The notes beneath the pieces are model-generated. The model saw nothing but the letters and a program-made list of their open reading frames with translations, was not told the origin of the DNA and did not search any database. Position numbers and translations under genes: made by a program. Positions 1 through 12,331 of a DNA stretch of 64,000 nucleotides are shown one piece after another. Positions within the stretch are counted from its first letter, which is position 1, and each line of letters opens with the position of its first letter. This DNA comes from Anastrepha obliqua (Eukaryota; Arthropoda; Insecta; Diptera; Tephritidae): assembly GCF_027943255.1 (NCBI RefSeq), contig NC_072895.1:32462001-32526000 (forward strand), read 5' to 3'.

Positions 1-1090
1 TTATTGGTGGCTGGTTTCCAAATCAACGAAATGTCGTACGAATAGGCAGGTGAAATGGTTGAAGTGGTACTGGTACTCCTCAAGTAGCACTGAAGCTGAT
101 GAGACCTCCAACCGGCAGGTGTCTAACATACAGCCAGCTAGATCTGTTTATATAATAGAGAAAATGGATGGGATTTAGGTTGGCGCACTACCCCAGCCTG
201 TCGAAGAAAGGAGCACCAAGCAACCTTAATCGTCTAGCTGCCATTTACAGAGTAAGTGATCATCAGTCTCCTTCTCTGAAAGGTCCCCACAACTTTTGCA
301 AAGGCGGTTAAATGGTAACGCTAGTTTTTCTGTTTGTGTGCCGATCGTCCCGTAACCGGTGAACACAACTCCGAGTTTGGATTTTGAATGGTGAGAAGTC
401 CAAAGGGCTTTCTGAGTCCTTCGTATATTGTACTGGGGCCAAAAGGTTTTCGAAATAGCACATGAAGAAATGCAGTTCCATCTTTTCTGCGCTTTCCTGA
501 GAAATAATTTGTGCAACTCCCCTTTAACAACTGTCAGGGAGATGCCGATGACCTCATAGGAGGTCTCTGAGGACAATTCAGTCTCTTTCCTGGCAAGTTC
601 ATTAGAAATTTCATTTGCCTCTATGTTTCTATGTTCTGGAACCCAGATCAGAGAAATGTTACCTTCACACCCAAGAGATTTGTTCTCCTCCTTACAGGAG
701 TTTACTAATTTTGTTCTGCACCATGGCGTCGTCAGCGCCTTGATTGCGGCTTGACTATCGGAGAAAATGTTAATATCTCCCTCGCTCTCACGTTCCCTAA
801 GCATTTTGCATGCCTACAGGAACGCAAAGACTTCTGCCTGAAAAATACTAGCAGTATTCGGCAGTTTAAAGGGGCTAGTTTATTGACGGATTTAGAGAAA
901 ACCCCTGTTCCGACTCCCGATTCCATCTTGGAACCGACAGTAGAGACAGAGGTGCAAGCTTTGGTGCAGATTTTCCCCTCGATCCAATCCCTTCTATTTA
1001 GAAACCTCTCTAGTTTGCGGATTGAGAGATCTGTTCGAGGTTCGGAAAAATACGGTGTTGACTGCCCGAAAATGCTACCATTTCCCTTGA
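1..1090 (-). mobile_element. LINE family A, 3' part (RNase H and C-terminal zinc knuckle), degenerate
   Basis: Read on the minus strand from about 1090 down, this is the 3' end of ORF2 of an RNase H-bearing non-LTR retrotransposon. The RNase H start (about 928) reads TVGSKMESGVGTGVFSK, where the usual first catalytic Asp of TDGS is Val. The central motif SDSQAAIKALTTPW (about 720-765) and the PGH motif, here changed to WVPEHRNIEANE (about 615-655), follow. A Cys-rich knuckle CKSCGDLSEKETDDHLLC closes the protein near 240-300, and a likely 3' UTR fills the rest to position 1. A frameshift near 780-804 separates the RNase H start from the rest. It is a dead copy cut by the window edge. A second copy of the family lies at 61640-62284. 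Confidence 0.85.
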
Positions 1091-1930
1091 GAGATTGCCT
1101 CCAGACACCAACCTCCTTTAACCTTGTTGCACTTTGAGCTGCGATGGAAATAACGTAAAAGTAAGACGAATACTAGGGATGTGAATTCTCCGGAGCTTAT
1201 TTATCCCATGATTTTCGGTATCTTTTCTGGTAACTACGGGAACCCGGTAATAAGAGTAAAAAAATAAAGAAAAGTTAGTCACATTTGATGCAAATAAAGT
1301 TTTATATGCTAAGATTTTTTATATTGTAAAACTAAATTTCCGCCCACCCATCTGTCTGATGATACTCTTATTGCCAATGAGTTTAGTTGATGCAAAATTT
1401 AACCGCCAACTCAAGGAGTTCTATACCGGACCATAAACATACACTTCTTTGTAGCCTGCATAGTTCCCGAAGTGTGGAATCAGAGCTGCCTGACTATCGG
1501 AGCTAGTGAAGCTTTCTCTAATTGTTATATAGCACTAAAAGCGGCTTTCTGAAATTGCCAAATTTGCGTCTTGGAATACGCTACAATGATCAGGCAAGCG
1601 AAAGGATATGTTGCTGCCTAAAGTTTCGAAGTATACATCACCTCCCACTCAATTTATTACACCATTTTCCCAGTTCTCTCTGGATGGAAAATGGATTGAT
1701 AACGCCAGACTAGGTATGTATTCACCAAGTCACAAAAGTCAGTAGTCTTAAGAATACCAGGAAACATCCCAAGTATGATGTATGTGTCTGGGAGTGTCCT
1801 GTGTGTGTGCTGTGAGTGCCTTTGGGTGTTTGTCTTGAACATCGATGATTCCCTCAATCTTAGAGCCAAAGTTGGCCTTGTTTTGATCGCCTCTGTACTG
1901 CTGAGGCTAGTCGCCCTTTGAATACTATCT
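1091..1930. other. Non-coding stretch, one tiny RNase H remnant
   Basis: No gene seen. On the minus strand at about 1478-1500 a short piece reads SDSQAALIP, the central RNase H motif of a LINE, with no recognisable flanks. The remainder is AT-rich with a short GT-rich run near 1798-1815. Confidence 0.4.
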
Positions 1931-3992
1931 AGCCTTTTTACTGACCTTAGTTGATCAGTATATTAGGGAAAACAATTTAGCTAACTTCCCACTGCATCGA
2001 CTTCAATTTGCCTATCAACAGGGAAAATCCACTGAGACTGCAATACACAGCCTGGTAACAGTTATTGAAAAGGCTATTGCGTCCAAACAGATAGCTCTAT
2101 GTGCATTTATTGACATATCAGGGGCTTTTGATAACACTTCCTATGAGGCAATCTATAATGCCCTATATCTAAAGGAGGTACCTGAACCCATCACTAGATG
2201 GATAATATTCATGTTGAAATCTAGGACGATCAGCACCGAACTAGGAGGAACAATAAAATCTATCAAAGCCACAAGAGGTTGCCCCCAAGGAGGCGTACTC
2301 TCTCCTCTTTTGTGGACTCTAGTCATGGATAAACTTCTCCACAAACTGAACAACCTCGGTTTTCACACTCAGGGTTATGCTGATTACCTAGTAGTAGTAG
2401 AAACCATTTCGGATCGCATGCAACAAGCCCTTACAATAATAAACAAATGGTGTACGGAAAAAGGGCTTTCCATTAACCCATCCAAAACAGCACTTGTACC
2501 GTTTACTAGGAGAAGGAACATAAATCTCAAATGCCCGATCCTTAATGGAACAACACTTCAACTCTTGACAGAAGCGAACTATCTTGGCGTCAGTCTTGAC
2601 AAAACGCTTACGTGGAATTCCCATATTGAGAGAGTTACTTCAAAAGCCACAAGGGCATTCGTTGCCTGCACAAAGCTTTTTGGTAATACATGGGGACTAA
2701 ACCCTAGAATGACCTTCTGGACATTCACCACAGTTGTAAAACCCATAGTCACTTATGCATCCTGAGCATGGTGGCCCAAGGTCAAGCAAAGGAAGGCAGC
2801 AAACGAATTAAGCAAACTGCATCGCCTGATATGTGTTGGTATTACAGGGGCTATGAAAACATGTCCCACGGATGCATTGGGTGTGCTCCTGAACATACCA
2901 CCGCTTCGAATCTTGATTGAAAGGGAAGCTCGCTCGAGTGCCTTAAGATTAAAAGGTATATCTGAACTTAGAAGTGCGGATATGAAAGGACATTTAAAGA
3001 TCTTAGAAAACTTCCTACATAGTCCCATTCTTCATAGGGATGATATACTATCACCCAAACCAATACTCTTCAGGAACTTCCAAGTTATAATTAATGAACG
3101 CACAGACTGGAGAACTAATTCTATCACTTTCAAACCTGGCTCTCAGCTATGGTTTACTGATGGGTCCAAATTGGAAAATGGTAGAACAGGGGCAATGGGC
3201 CTAAACTCAAAAAATCGATTCCTATGGGACTCTACCCAACAATGTGGGAGAATGCCTTAGCAGGAAAATGAGAGGTACTCACATCTACATACTTTCAGAT
3301 AGCCAAGCGGCTCTAAAGCCCTTCTATCAGCAACTATCACCTCTAAATAGGTAAATGATTGCCTAAACCTTCTCCACACGTTAGAAAACCTCAACATAGT
3401 AACACTAGGCTGGATTCCGGGACATGAAGGACATGAGGGAAATGAAATGGCTGATGACCTTGCAAAACAAGGAGCAAATATGCAACTTACTGGTCCTGAG
3501 CCTTTCTGTGGACTCACAAAAAGCCATATTACTGAATTCCTTAGGAAATGGGAAGAAAGGAAATTTGCTGCACACTGGCTAAACTGTGCCGGTCAGCTTC
3601 AAGCCAAACTATTCCTAAGTCCCAACGAAGGAATATCTGACAAGCTTCTCTCACTAAGCAGAGTAGATCTGCGCCTTTTAACAGGATATCTTACAGGTCA
3701 CTGCAGCCTGAGGTATTATCTAAATAATATTGGTCTATCTGAGACCAATGTCTGCCGCTTTTGCGAAATGGACATAGAAAGCTCAGAACATGTGCTTTGT
3801 GAATGTCCTGCGTTGGGCAGACAGAGACTTCATCACCTTGGTGGTATCGTAGTATCTCCATGCAATCTTTGGAACAACAAACCCAAAATTGTGCTAAAAT
3901 TTTTAAAAAGCCTGGGTTACAAAAATAGGCCTTTCACAATAGATCAGCTCTGGTCGCAGTGCATAATGGCCTTCTAATAATAATAATAATAC
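1931..3992 (+). mobile_element. LINE with RT, RNase H, zinc knuckle and (TAA)n tail, 5'-truncated pseudogene
   Basis: The reading frame enters reverse transcriptase at VDQYIRENNLANFPLHRLQF (about 1950) and runs in one frame to 2762. It shows IDISGAFDNTSYEAIY, GCPQGGVLSPLLW (2280-2315), and the catalytic box as GYADYLVV where GYADD is expected, so the second catalytic Asp is Tyr. A TGA at 2763-2765 stops the frame; the same frame resumes through the thumb, then RNase H with FTDGSKLENG (3150-3180). Two small indels (about 3255-3300 and 3352) shift the frame around SDSQAALKP before WIPGHEGHEGNEMADD restores it. The C-terminus carries LLTGYLTGHCSLRYYL and the knuckle CRFCEMDIESSEHVLCECP. The TAA stop merges into a (TAA)n tail, as in I-type LINEs; clade assignment is inference. 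Confidence 0.88.
3975..3992 (+). repeat. (TAA)n 3' tail of the LINE
   Basis: Six TAA units directly follow the last sense codons. This marks the 3' end of the retrotransposon and the target-primed reverse-transcription start, and it supplies the stop codon. Confidence 0.8.
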
Positions 3993-5615
3993 TGACCATT
4001 TCATATCAAGGGAATGTATTAATAAATAAATTCAAACTCTTAATAAACGAAATAAAAAGATTTTTCCACAACTATTTAATTTGTCATCTTCATTGACCTG
4101 AGATATCAGCATAAAAGGCTTACGAGTATTATGCCGTTTAGTATCAGAAAGAGTTCCCTACCGAATAGCACTTGAGAACCGTTAACTAAAAATCAATAGC
4201 AGTGCAGCTTAACACCATAACGGTACTTGCACTTATAGTAAAATTGTTGTTATGCAACTTGTTGCATGCAAATCTGACATAACAAATTATGTAAAATGCA
4301 GATTAATCGAAGTGTACCTGATTGGCCAGCAGTTACGTATATTTTTCAGCTGCTTGCGAATTTTTTAATTTTTTTCTTCTCAATTTTATGTTTTTCTTGC
4401 TACACAAACTCTGGCTTACTGCACACCTTCTTGCGCATATCGCCAACCAATTGGCCTGCTGTGTGTGCGCATGCGCATGTTGGCCTAAGCCCCATTCAGA
4501 CGTTCATTATAACACCTTGTTGATCATAATAATTGCCTCGAACGCTACTTAATGGACCCTAATGTTATGTTAGCTCAAGTTCGTACCACAAAATAACACA
4601 TCTGCCCCAAGTTGACTCTAATCGAGCGGTAACAAGCCGGAATAGCGACTGATCCCCAGACTTGCAGGCCACTGGCTTGGCTATGGCTCTCGGAAAGGGA
4701 AAAGCATGCACGCCAAACAGCTGTTTACGAGTAGGAAATGCAAATCAAATACTAATGATGTTGTATTTAATGTTGCCATCCTTCTTACCGTCAACGTTGA
4801 ACGCTTGGTTTTGTTGCAATTGTTTTTCCGTTCGTACTGGTGCGCGTCGATTTGTTGCCGTCGGTTTGCAGATTTCCCTAGCTATCAAATGCCTTTTCCG
4901 CAGACGTTCTTATTCTTGCGCCACAAAATCCATCCGTCCGCCGATTGTGTGGCTGTGTGGTTGTGGTTACAGCCGCTTTGCTAAAAATCGCACTGAGCAG
5001 GAAGAAAATTATATTATTAGCATTTGACATGCAATCTGACAAGTGTTTGGATAAACATTTCCTGGATTTATGATTCTTTTTTTCATTTCACATTTTTGCT
5101 CTATTCTAATACGCATAATGCAACAACACTTGCTTCTTTGTACAATTTTCTTCTGTATTCAAAGTCAATTCTTTGCAGTTAGTTTCTCCTGCATCATTCG
5201 CACTGAGATTAGCGTTTAAGTTCACCGAAACGGGACAGCCAACCTTTTTTCATATTTACTTCATTGCAGCTGTTCAATGGTTTGGAAAAATATTTAAGGT
5301 AATCTGGAATTAATTGAGTTTGTGTGCGCTGCGGAGTTCTGTTCAAGGCAAAATAAACCAAAAAGGGAGGAGAGTGCCAATTCTTATATGCGGGTCAAGT
5401 ATCGATGGCACTAGCCATACATTGAATTTTTATTTTTAATAGAGAGAGAATAGCAGAGAGCTGTTTTTTATTAGCGACAACGCTTATTAGCGCTTTAGTG
5501 CTACTTGGGGAGGGCTAGAGTGGTACTTCAATCATTTCACATGCCTACCTGGATCATTTTTCTTTAAAAATACTGATTCAAACAACGTTTTAGTCAATTG
5601 TGAATGCCACATAGA
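3993..5615. other. Unique AT-rich DNA, no gene recognised
   Basis: Short open frames occur (for example 4662-5027 and 4706-4984) but they lack a family signature, a signal peptide or splice-supported partners. They overlap each other in different frames and look like chance. No terminal repeats were found. Confidence 0.4.
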
Positions 5616-5965
5616 CATGCACTTCAACGGTCTTTGGCTATAGCAGAATGACGCACTCTGCCACACAGTTCATGCCGATATCGTGTTGTTAGCCGTCTCG
5701 GCAATGTCGATTGGCTAACTCGGAGCGGAGATTTGACACCGTTACACTTTTTTTAGGGATGCCATGAAGGGCGGTTGTTATACGAACAATCCATTAACAA
5801 TTCTGGCACTTGTGGAAAATATCAAGCAAGATATTTGTATTATAGAGCCAGAAACCGGCACCAAGTTCTTGGAAAAGAAATTTCGCTTTTGTGAAGCCAG
5901 CCGAGGAAACCACATGAGTGAAATCGTATTCCACTGTCAAAAAAAAATAATTATAAATAGTGGGA
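5616..5965 (+). pseudogene. Mariner-like transposase, C-terminal relic
   Basis: Three blocks in order match the end of a mariner-type transposase. QNDALCHTVHADIV (about 5645-5690) corresponds to the second catalytic Asp region. VSRLGNVDWLTRSGDLTP (about 5688-5745) leads to the third catalytic position, where LTPLHFFLG has His in place of the expected Asp. From 5764 the tail reads KGGCYTNNPLTILALVENI and ends with CEASRGNHMSEIVFHCQ. The spacing and the SRGxHMxEIVFH ending resemble the DD41D (rosa-like) or related groups, but a deletion and a frameshift between blocks prevent a firm count. No terminal repeats were found. Confidence 0.72.
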
Positions 5966-6017
5966 ATGTTTGCTCTTTCGATTAAAAATATGAAAAATAA
6001 ATAGTTCGCGCGTACAC

Positions 6018-6192
6018 TTCTGTTAGGTGTTTGGCCGAGCTCCTCCTCCTATTCGAAGCTTTTTCATGGCACAAATAAACTCGGAGGTTTGCCCATGCCT
6101 ACCTAGGGGCTGCCGCTATTAGAAAAAACTTTATACATATATCATTTTTGGTGTTTCATGCACGGAGATGCGAACCCACGCACTTTCGATAA
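6018..6192 (-). repeat. tRNA-derived SINE, internally deleted copy
   Basis: Belongs to the SINE family best seen at 11039-11228 and 43575-43772. Shared blocks on the plus strand are TGTTTGGCCGAGCTCCTCC, CACTCGGAGG-type (here AACTCGGAGG), GCCGCTATTAGAAAAAA and TTGGTGTTTCATG. The piece between the GCTCCTCC block and CTTTTTCATGG is missing. The head is cut just past the B-box equivalent (6170-6185), so the A box is absent. Confidence 0.75.
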
Positions 6193-8080
6193 AACTAATA
6201 ATAAAATTTCAAAAAATTAGTTTTGTTGATTTTTATAATAAAAAAAGTACAAAAAATATTATATGAACCACCCTTTTAGAATGTATTACCAAGAAACAGG
6301 AAGTAATTGCCAAAATTTCTATCTTTCGTATTCTTTACTTTCTCTTCTTCTGCCAAATCAGTCCTACTAAGGCGAGCCTAAAATTTTCTCCACATCATCT
6401 TTCCAATGAAGAAGCAGCCGCTTGTTTTCTTTACCACCATCATCGAGTGCCACTTCAATCCAATTAGTTATTTGATTATTTATGTGTACATTTGTACTGT
6501 AGACGCTGGTATCTCGTACGTGGCTTTATCTCCAGTAAGACTGATTTTTCCCAAAGTGGCAGAATTGATATTTTTTAGTCTCGTAGACCTTTTTTCATGA
6601 GCGCATGGCATGAATCTCAGCTTATTTTACAAAAACAAAAAAAAAAAACGAAAAAGGATGGTGGAAATTATACGATACTGAATGATGTTGTAGCTATGAT
6701 AAGCCAAAACCTATCATTATTTTCTTAATAACTTTTGTGTCTTGAGTGTGTCGTTAACCTTGCCGTCGAATCTATTAAATTGCAAATCAAATGTCTATCT
6801 GACGTTTATTGCAAGTCACAAAGCCTTTATGCGTACATATGTCTGCATATGTATTGCACATGCAGCATGCAGTTATACAGGAAAAAATTGGCAAATACTT
6901 TGTAATGGATTGGCACCAAAAGCTGCATGTTGTTCTTGACCGCTCATGGTCACATACATAATTACAAGACAATGAATTTAAATAGTTTCCAGATGAAGTT
7001 AGCAATAAAAAAGATACCAAAGATTGTCAAACCGTGTAACTTTAAACTTAGTAATTCAATTACCAACTTTAAAGACGTGAACTTTGTCGATGGTCTCGCG
7101 TTCAAGTTAATGCCTCTACACTTCGATTGATTCTCTTAATCGCACAATAAATCTCCAATTCAGCTACAATGTTTCTGCCAATGAAGTTCTATAAATAAGT
7201 AAACTAAGATATTTATAACCCATTAAACTGATTTTTTTAGTATTTTACTGTATTTTAAGGAAGACTAGAGTAAAATATTGGCCTATTGCCGGCCTTTAAG
7301 TCTGAATAGAGTGACAAAATAAAGTGCACTTTACCTATGAGGCGCTTAGACCTTATTGGCGTTACCATTGGCCCTAAGTGTAACCAATATCTCTAAAATC
7401 GCCCTCAATACTTACCCACCTCATTCATGCCCCTCTGCCATATGTAGCTTTTGTTCATAGAGGGTTTTACTCTGGCATGACAGAATATAAAAGTGGACAA
7501 ATCAATGACGTCCGTTATTAACAGGCACCGAAAATATTCAATATTTTTGACATTTTCAAAAAAAAAATAAGCGCTGAAAATGATCGAGGCATTTTTGGAT
7601 GTATTTTATATAATATTTAGTTCTGCGTTAAATTGGAGCTGCCGATATATTCTCTAGTAGAACAGAATAAGCGGAAATGGAAATTATTTTAAACCAATTT
7701 CATTTTAGAAATTCCCAAAATTATGATGGGAAAAAAAGTTTGAAGCAGCTGCTCAATTCATTTATTTGAATGCTGATATGAGCTCAGCAATCGCTGAAAG
7801 TTTCATAGCGAAATTTCAATAAATTTTCATGTGATATTCAAATACGTACAGCGAATTAGTGAAAATTAAATTCAAAATTCTGCTCTAACGAAAAGCATTG
7901 CCAAAGCTTTGAATGTTGCATTCATTTGCAAATCGACCGAAGCGTCGCTATGTACATTGAATATAACCCCAAAAGTTGAAGTAATTACTTTATGAAACTT
8001 TCTGTGGTTATTAAGCGCAGCTACTAATGAAAGAATCTGAAGGGGGCGTTTTTCAAAATAAAGTAAAAAAATTGCCAAAA
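6193..8080. other. Unique AT-rich DNA, no gene recognised
   Basis: Only short, unsupported open frames are present (for example 6742-6939 and 7872-8078). No terminal repeats, RNA gene or protein family signature was recognised. Confidence 0.4.
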
Positions 8081-10150
8081 ATGTTTAACAAAAAAATTTA
8101 GTTTTTTCCAAAAAATTTAATTTAAGAAATACAATTAAACAAAAACTTTTGAACAAAAAAGTATTTTTCTCTTCAAAAATTCTTTAAAAAGTAGAAATCA
8201 ATAAAAAAAATTTAACACAAATAAAATTTTTTTTTAAATAAACATTTTTTCCCAAAAAATTTCTTGAAAAAATAAATAAAAAAAAATTAACAAAAAAATA
8301 AAAATTTCAAATATATAAAAAAAAATTCAAATAAATATAAAAAATTGTTTTACCCAAAATTTTCTTCAGAAAACATTATTTAATAGAACTCTTGAGCAAA
8401 CCAATACAATTTTTCCAAAAACCCCTATTAAAAAGTGAACAAATATATAAAGTTTTTTCCGAAACTTCTCTTGAAAAAGTATAAATAAATAAAAGAAAAG
8501 TATATAAGAAGTAGGGTGGTTAAATTTCAGAGCCGATGTTGAATGTGAAGCACACCTAAACGTCAACGACACCGTTGGACTTCTTTGGGGTTATTTGAAA
8601 GAAAAGGTATACGTCGATGAGCCAGTAACAATTCCAGAGCTAAAGGATAAGATAATTCGGCATATTAACGGCATAGAACCTTAATTATGCCTCAGCGTCA
8701 TCGAAAAGTAGAACCATCGGATGGAGATGTGCCGCCGAGGCCGCGATATTTTGTTCCATACGTAATTGAGCCATACCAATATTATCATAATGAAAAGAAA
8801 TGATAATAATTTCTTAAAAAAATTGAAACTTTACCACCCTTTATAATTAAATAAAAACTTCTGAACAGAAAAATACAATTTTTCTAAAAATTCTTTGAAA
8901 AGTATAAATCAATTAAAAAATTTTAACAAAAATAAATATTTATTTCCAAAAAAATGTCTTAAAAAAGTAAATAAGTAAAACAATGTTTTTCAAATTTTTT
9001 TTTTTTTAATGTAATTTAACAAAAAATTTTGAGCAAACCAATAAAACTTGTTCAAAACACTATTTAAAAGCATAAGTAAATAAAACAAATTTGAACATAT
9101 ATATACATTTTTTCCAAAAAATTGTTTTGAAGTATAAATAAATCAAAAAATTTAACAACAAAAAAAAACAACAATTTCAATTCAATTTCAACAAATTTAA
9201 AATTTTTCACAAATTAAAAAAAAAATGTTTCCCAAAAAATTTTTCTTAAGAAATATAATTTAATAAAAATGTTAAACAACCAATAAAATTTTTCCAAAAA
9301 GTATAAAGAATAAACAAAACTTACAATGTACAGAACTTTTTTTTTTGAAAAAATTTTCTCGAAGGTATAACAAAAATAATTTAAATAATTTTTTTCACAA
9401 AATTCCAAAAAAAAACTTTTCACAAAAGTTAATGTGATTTGATGAAATATTTTGTTCGAACCAATACAATTTTTTCCAGAAAAACTCCTTTAAAAAGTAT
9501 AAAACAATAAAAAAATTTAATAAAAAAACTGAAAATGTCTTAAAAAATTTAACAAAACAATTATATTCTTTTCAAAACATTTTTTTTTTCCTAAGAGTTT
9601 TCTGTAAGAAATACCTATGTATTTGTTTAAATAAAAAATGTTCAGCAAAACATTAAATTATTCCGTAAAGCTCTTTAAAAAGGATAAATCAATGAAAAAA
9701 ATGTATTCTTTTTCAAAAAGTTTTCTCTAAAAAGTACATTTTGTCGTAAAAAATTGAAAAAAGTGCAAACAAACTCTGAAAGTATAAATCAATAAAAAAA
9801 ATTTAAACAAAAATATAAAAGAAATTTTAACAAAAATATAAAAAAAAATTTAACAAAAAACTTAGTTCCTAACTATTTTCGTGTAGAAGCATAAATACAT
9901 GCATTTAAATTTTTTTTTTTATTTAAAAAAAGTTTTTCTTCAAACAAATTTTCTCTAAGAAATACATTTTGTTATAAAAAATTAAAAAAAAGTGTAAATA
10001 AACTCTCAAAGTATAAATCAATTTGTTAAATTTTTGTGAATTTCGTACGAAGTTTGGAAGTTTGATTTAAAAGGTTTTTGTTATTAAAAATAAACAAATA
10101 AATTTAGCAGAAAAAATATTGCAAGTATTATAAAAAGATAAAGTGACTAA
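8081..10150. repeat. Degenerate A/T-rich repeat block
   Basis: About 2 kb built from drifting versions of a few phrases. AGTATAAATCAATAAAAAAA recurs near 8190, 8895, 9130, 9498, 9778 and 10010. AATTTTTTCCAAAAA-like and TTAACAAAAAAAT-like phrases lie between. Spacing is irregular (roughly 100-300 bp), so it is an eroded tandem array or slippage-expanded DNA, not a clean satellite. No coding potential. A deleted rosa element (8512-8843) sits inside it. Confidence 0.6.
8512..8843 (+). mobile_element. Internally deleted rosa-like (DD41D) mariner, MITE-like
   Basis: The left end GGGTGGTTAAATTTCAGAGC and right end TTGAAACTTTACCACCCTT match the ends of the near-full rosa element at 38393-39669, with TA at both flanks. 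Inside, the 5' non-coding region (to CACACCTAAACGTCAACG, about 8570) is joined directly to the C-terminal coding region (LLWGYLKEKVYVDEP onward), so about 1 kb including the first two catalytic positions is missing. The surviving frame is read on the plus strand and has an early stop (ccttaa, about 8680). It cannot make transposase but keeps both ends. Confidence 0.85.
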
Positions 10151-11038
10151 ATTTAAACTTAAAGTGAAATTTCACTAAAACTTTATTTTATTGAACAGAA
10201 CTTCGTAAAAACACAATTTGAAAACTTAACTCACACACATTTTTTAGTACATCTGCGCTCACCACCATTTAACAGCATATAATTTTAAACCCTATTATTG
10301 CAACCAAGTAAAAGAAATATGACTGATTAGAATACCAGTGGAATGACGAATGGGTGCGCGTATGAGTGCAGACGCATTATGCAAAACTGCTGCTCACTGC
10401 TACCACATCCTCAGCGTATACCAGCTAACCATTTGAATTTGCTCACGTCGTCATCGGTTGTATCACCGCCCAAACACCCAAACATGTCATGCCACAGTAG
10501 CCACAGCAATAGTTTAGTAGTCAGGTAGACAGAGGTACAAGTGCACATATTAAAATATCTTCAACATTATTAAGAATAACATAAGCGACGACAAAGAGAA
10601 CAGAACATTCGAATGCTATTGAGGGGTTAAAATTAAGTATGAGCCACCAATCGTTTAAGGAGTTACGACATAACAAATCATTTAAATAATGCAACATCGT
10701 AGAGGGGTAATGAAGTAAGCAGTCTGGCGGCTGGACAGTCTTGCTTGCAAGCCATCAGTATAGCACCCGCCAAGTACTGACCGGCAGTCGAGCTATGGCA
10801 ATGTGACGGTATTCGTTTCAATGTTCGTTAGATCGTCAAATATCACTTTAGGTCGGGTCTGCCAGGTGAGGTAAAGTTGCGATGGTGGTGAAGTACTCAA
10901 CGCCCAATTAGCAAATAGATGCCTTTTCGATGCGAATCAGCGCAAATGATAAAGAGTTGCTTGAGAAGATGAATGTACAATAAAATAGAAAGAAACGTGG
11001 AAATCGCAGCTTCTAAGAAATTTTCATTAAACATTTCG
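10151..11038. other. Unique DNA, no gene recognised
   Basis: Less AT-biased than its surroundings. Only short frames are present (10343-10528, 61 residues), without homology I recognise. Confidence 0.4.
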
Positions 11039-11228
11039 GCCATTTTTCATGAGGAGTTTTTCCATGGCAGAAATACACTCGGAGGTTTTCCATTGCCTGT
11101 CGAAAGACGACCGCTATTAGAAAAAAAAAATTTTTTTCACTTTGGTGTTTCACCGAGATTTGAACTTACGTTCTCTCTGAATTCCGAATGGTAGTCACGC
11201 ACCAACCCATTCGGCTACGGCGGCCGCC
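11039..11228 (-). repeat. tRNA-derived SINE (head with A and B boxes)
   Basis: On the minus strand the element starts GGCGGCCGCCGTAGCCGAAT. TAGCCGAATGGGTTGG fits a Pol III A box and AGTTCAAATCTCG fits a B box (GWTCRANNC), about 45 bp apart as in tRNAs. The body then shows TTTCTAATAGCGG-type sequence, the CACTCGGAGG block and CATGGAAAAACTCCTCATG. The 3' part (after the CTCCTCATG block) is missing. tRNA origin is inferred from the box pair. Confidence 0.82.
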
Positions 11229-12330
11229 AAGTCGACTACTCTCTCAGTGGACTACTCAGCTGAAAATAGCAGACATTCTTCATTGAAATTCTTTTCTGAC
11301 GTTATGAAATTTAGCTGCTTAGAACAAAAAAATTACATTAAATGTTTTTGCGACCCACTATAATGTTTGTACACACACACATCCATGCACATACACTTAT
11401 ATACGAGTATATTCACACACATTTTGGCATGCAAAATAATGATAAAAAAGCTAATGACAGCCACTCTCATAAATGTCTGTCACGAATCGGCTACAAAAAA
11501 CGATACTATGTAATAAATGAAGAGTTAAATTTCGATAGACACTAAAGAAGTTCTAGCGGCGTTGCAGGTGAGTGTGATAATATGGCGAAATTTTATTGAC
11601 ATTGGCGTCAGTCGACAATTATTACGCCAAGTAGCAGCTAGTAGCAGTAGTCGATAGTCCATAGCACCATAGCTGTCTGTCGGCAATGGACAACAGTCGT
11701 CAGTTGCAGCACAAGTACAGCCTCACATACACACGCACACAAATGCCTATGCAAATTGAGCTTCCGGCTTTGAGGTTCTGCTGGCTCCTTTGTGAATGCA
11801 TTTTTTTCTTTTTTTTCTTTTGCTGCAGGTGCGCTTGCTTCATGTTGTTGACCGCGTCGTCACGGCGCATATCGTCAAATCAATTTGCATGTTTATTGCG
11901 CCAAAAGCAACGGGAGTTAAACGCCATTTTCGGTGATCAACCACCATCCAACATTTATTGGATATATTAACAGCAATGCAGAGTTTTACAAAGAATAATT
12001 AATGGCGTCATAGTTTTCGTAAGTGTGAACACTCAATAAGCTAAAAAAGAAATTCTATAAATTTTATGAAGGTGAGATATGAAATTGGAAATTGCTAATT
12101 CACCTGCCATTTGAAACATCCAACAAATTGACATAGAACAAACGTGTTGGTAAATGGATTATTTTGGCTGTATAAATCCTAATGCCGGCAAAGGAGTACT
12201 GACGAAATGCATGTCGCTTGGAAAGTGGGCTGCTTAAGGAAGAATTATGCGATTTATGTTTCAACTGTGAGTGAATAAGGGGAGTAAGCTCATGGCGTTT
12301 TAATTTTTTTTTTTATTTATTTTACAACGA
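11229..12330. other. Unique DNA with short CA-rich runs, no gene recognised
   Basis: Contains CA-rich stretches (11370-11420, 11720-11740) and a T-rich run (11800-11822). The longest frame (11686-11970, 94 residues) ends in low-complexity residues and has no recognisable domain. Confidence 0.4.
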
Positions 12331-12331
12331 T

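Noticed and set aside
4296..5027. Four overlapping short frames
   Set aside because: No signature in any of them; mutually overlapping in different frames.
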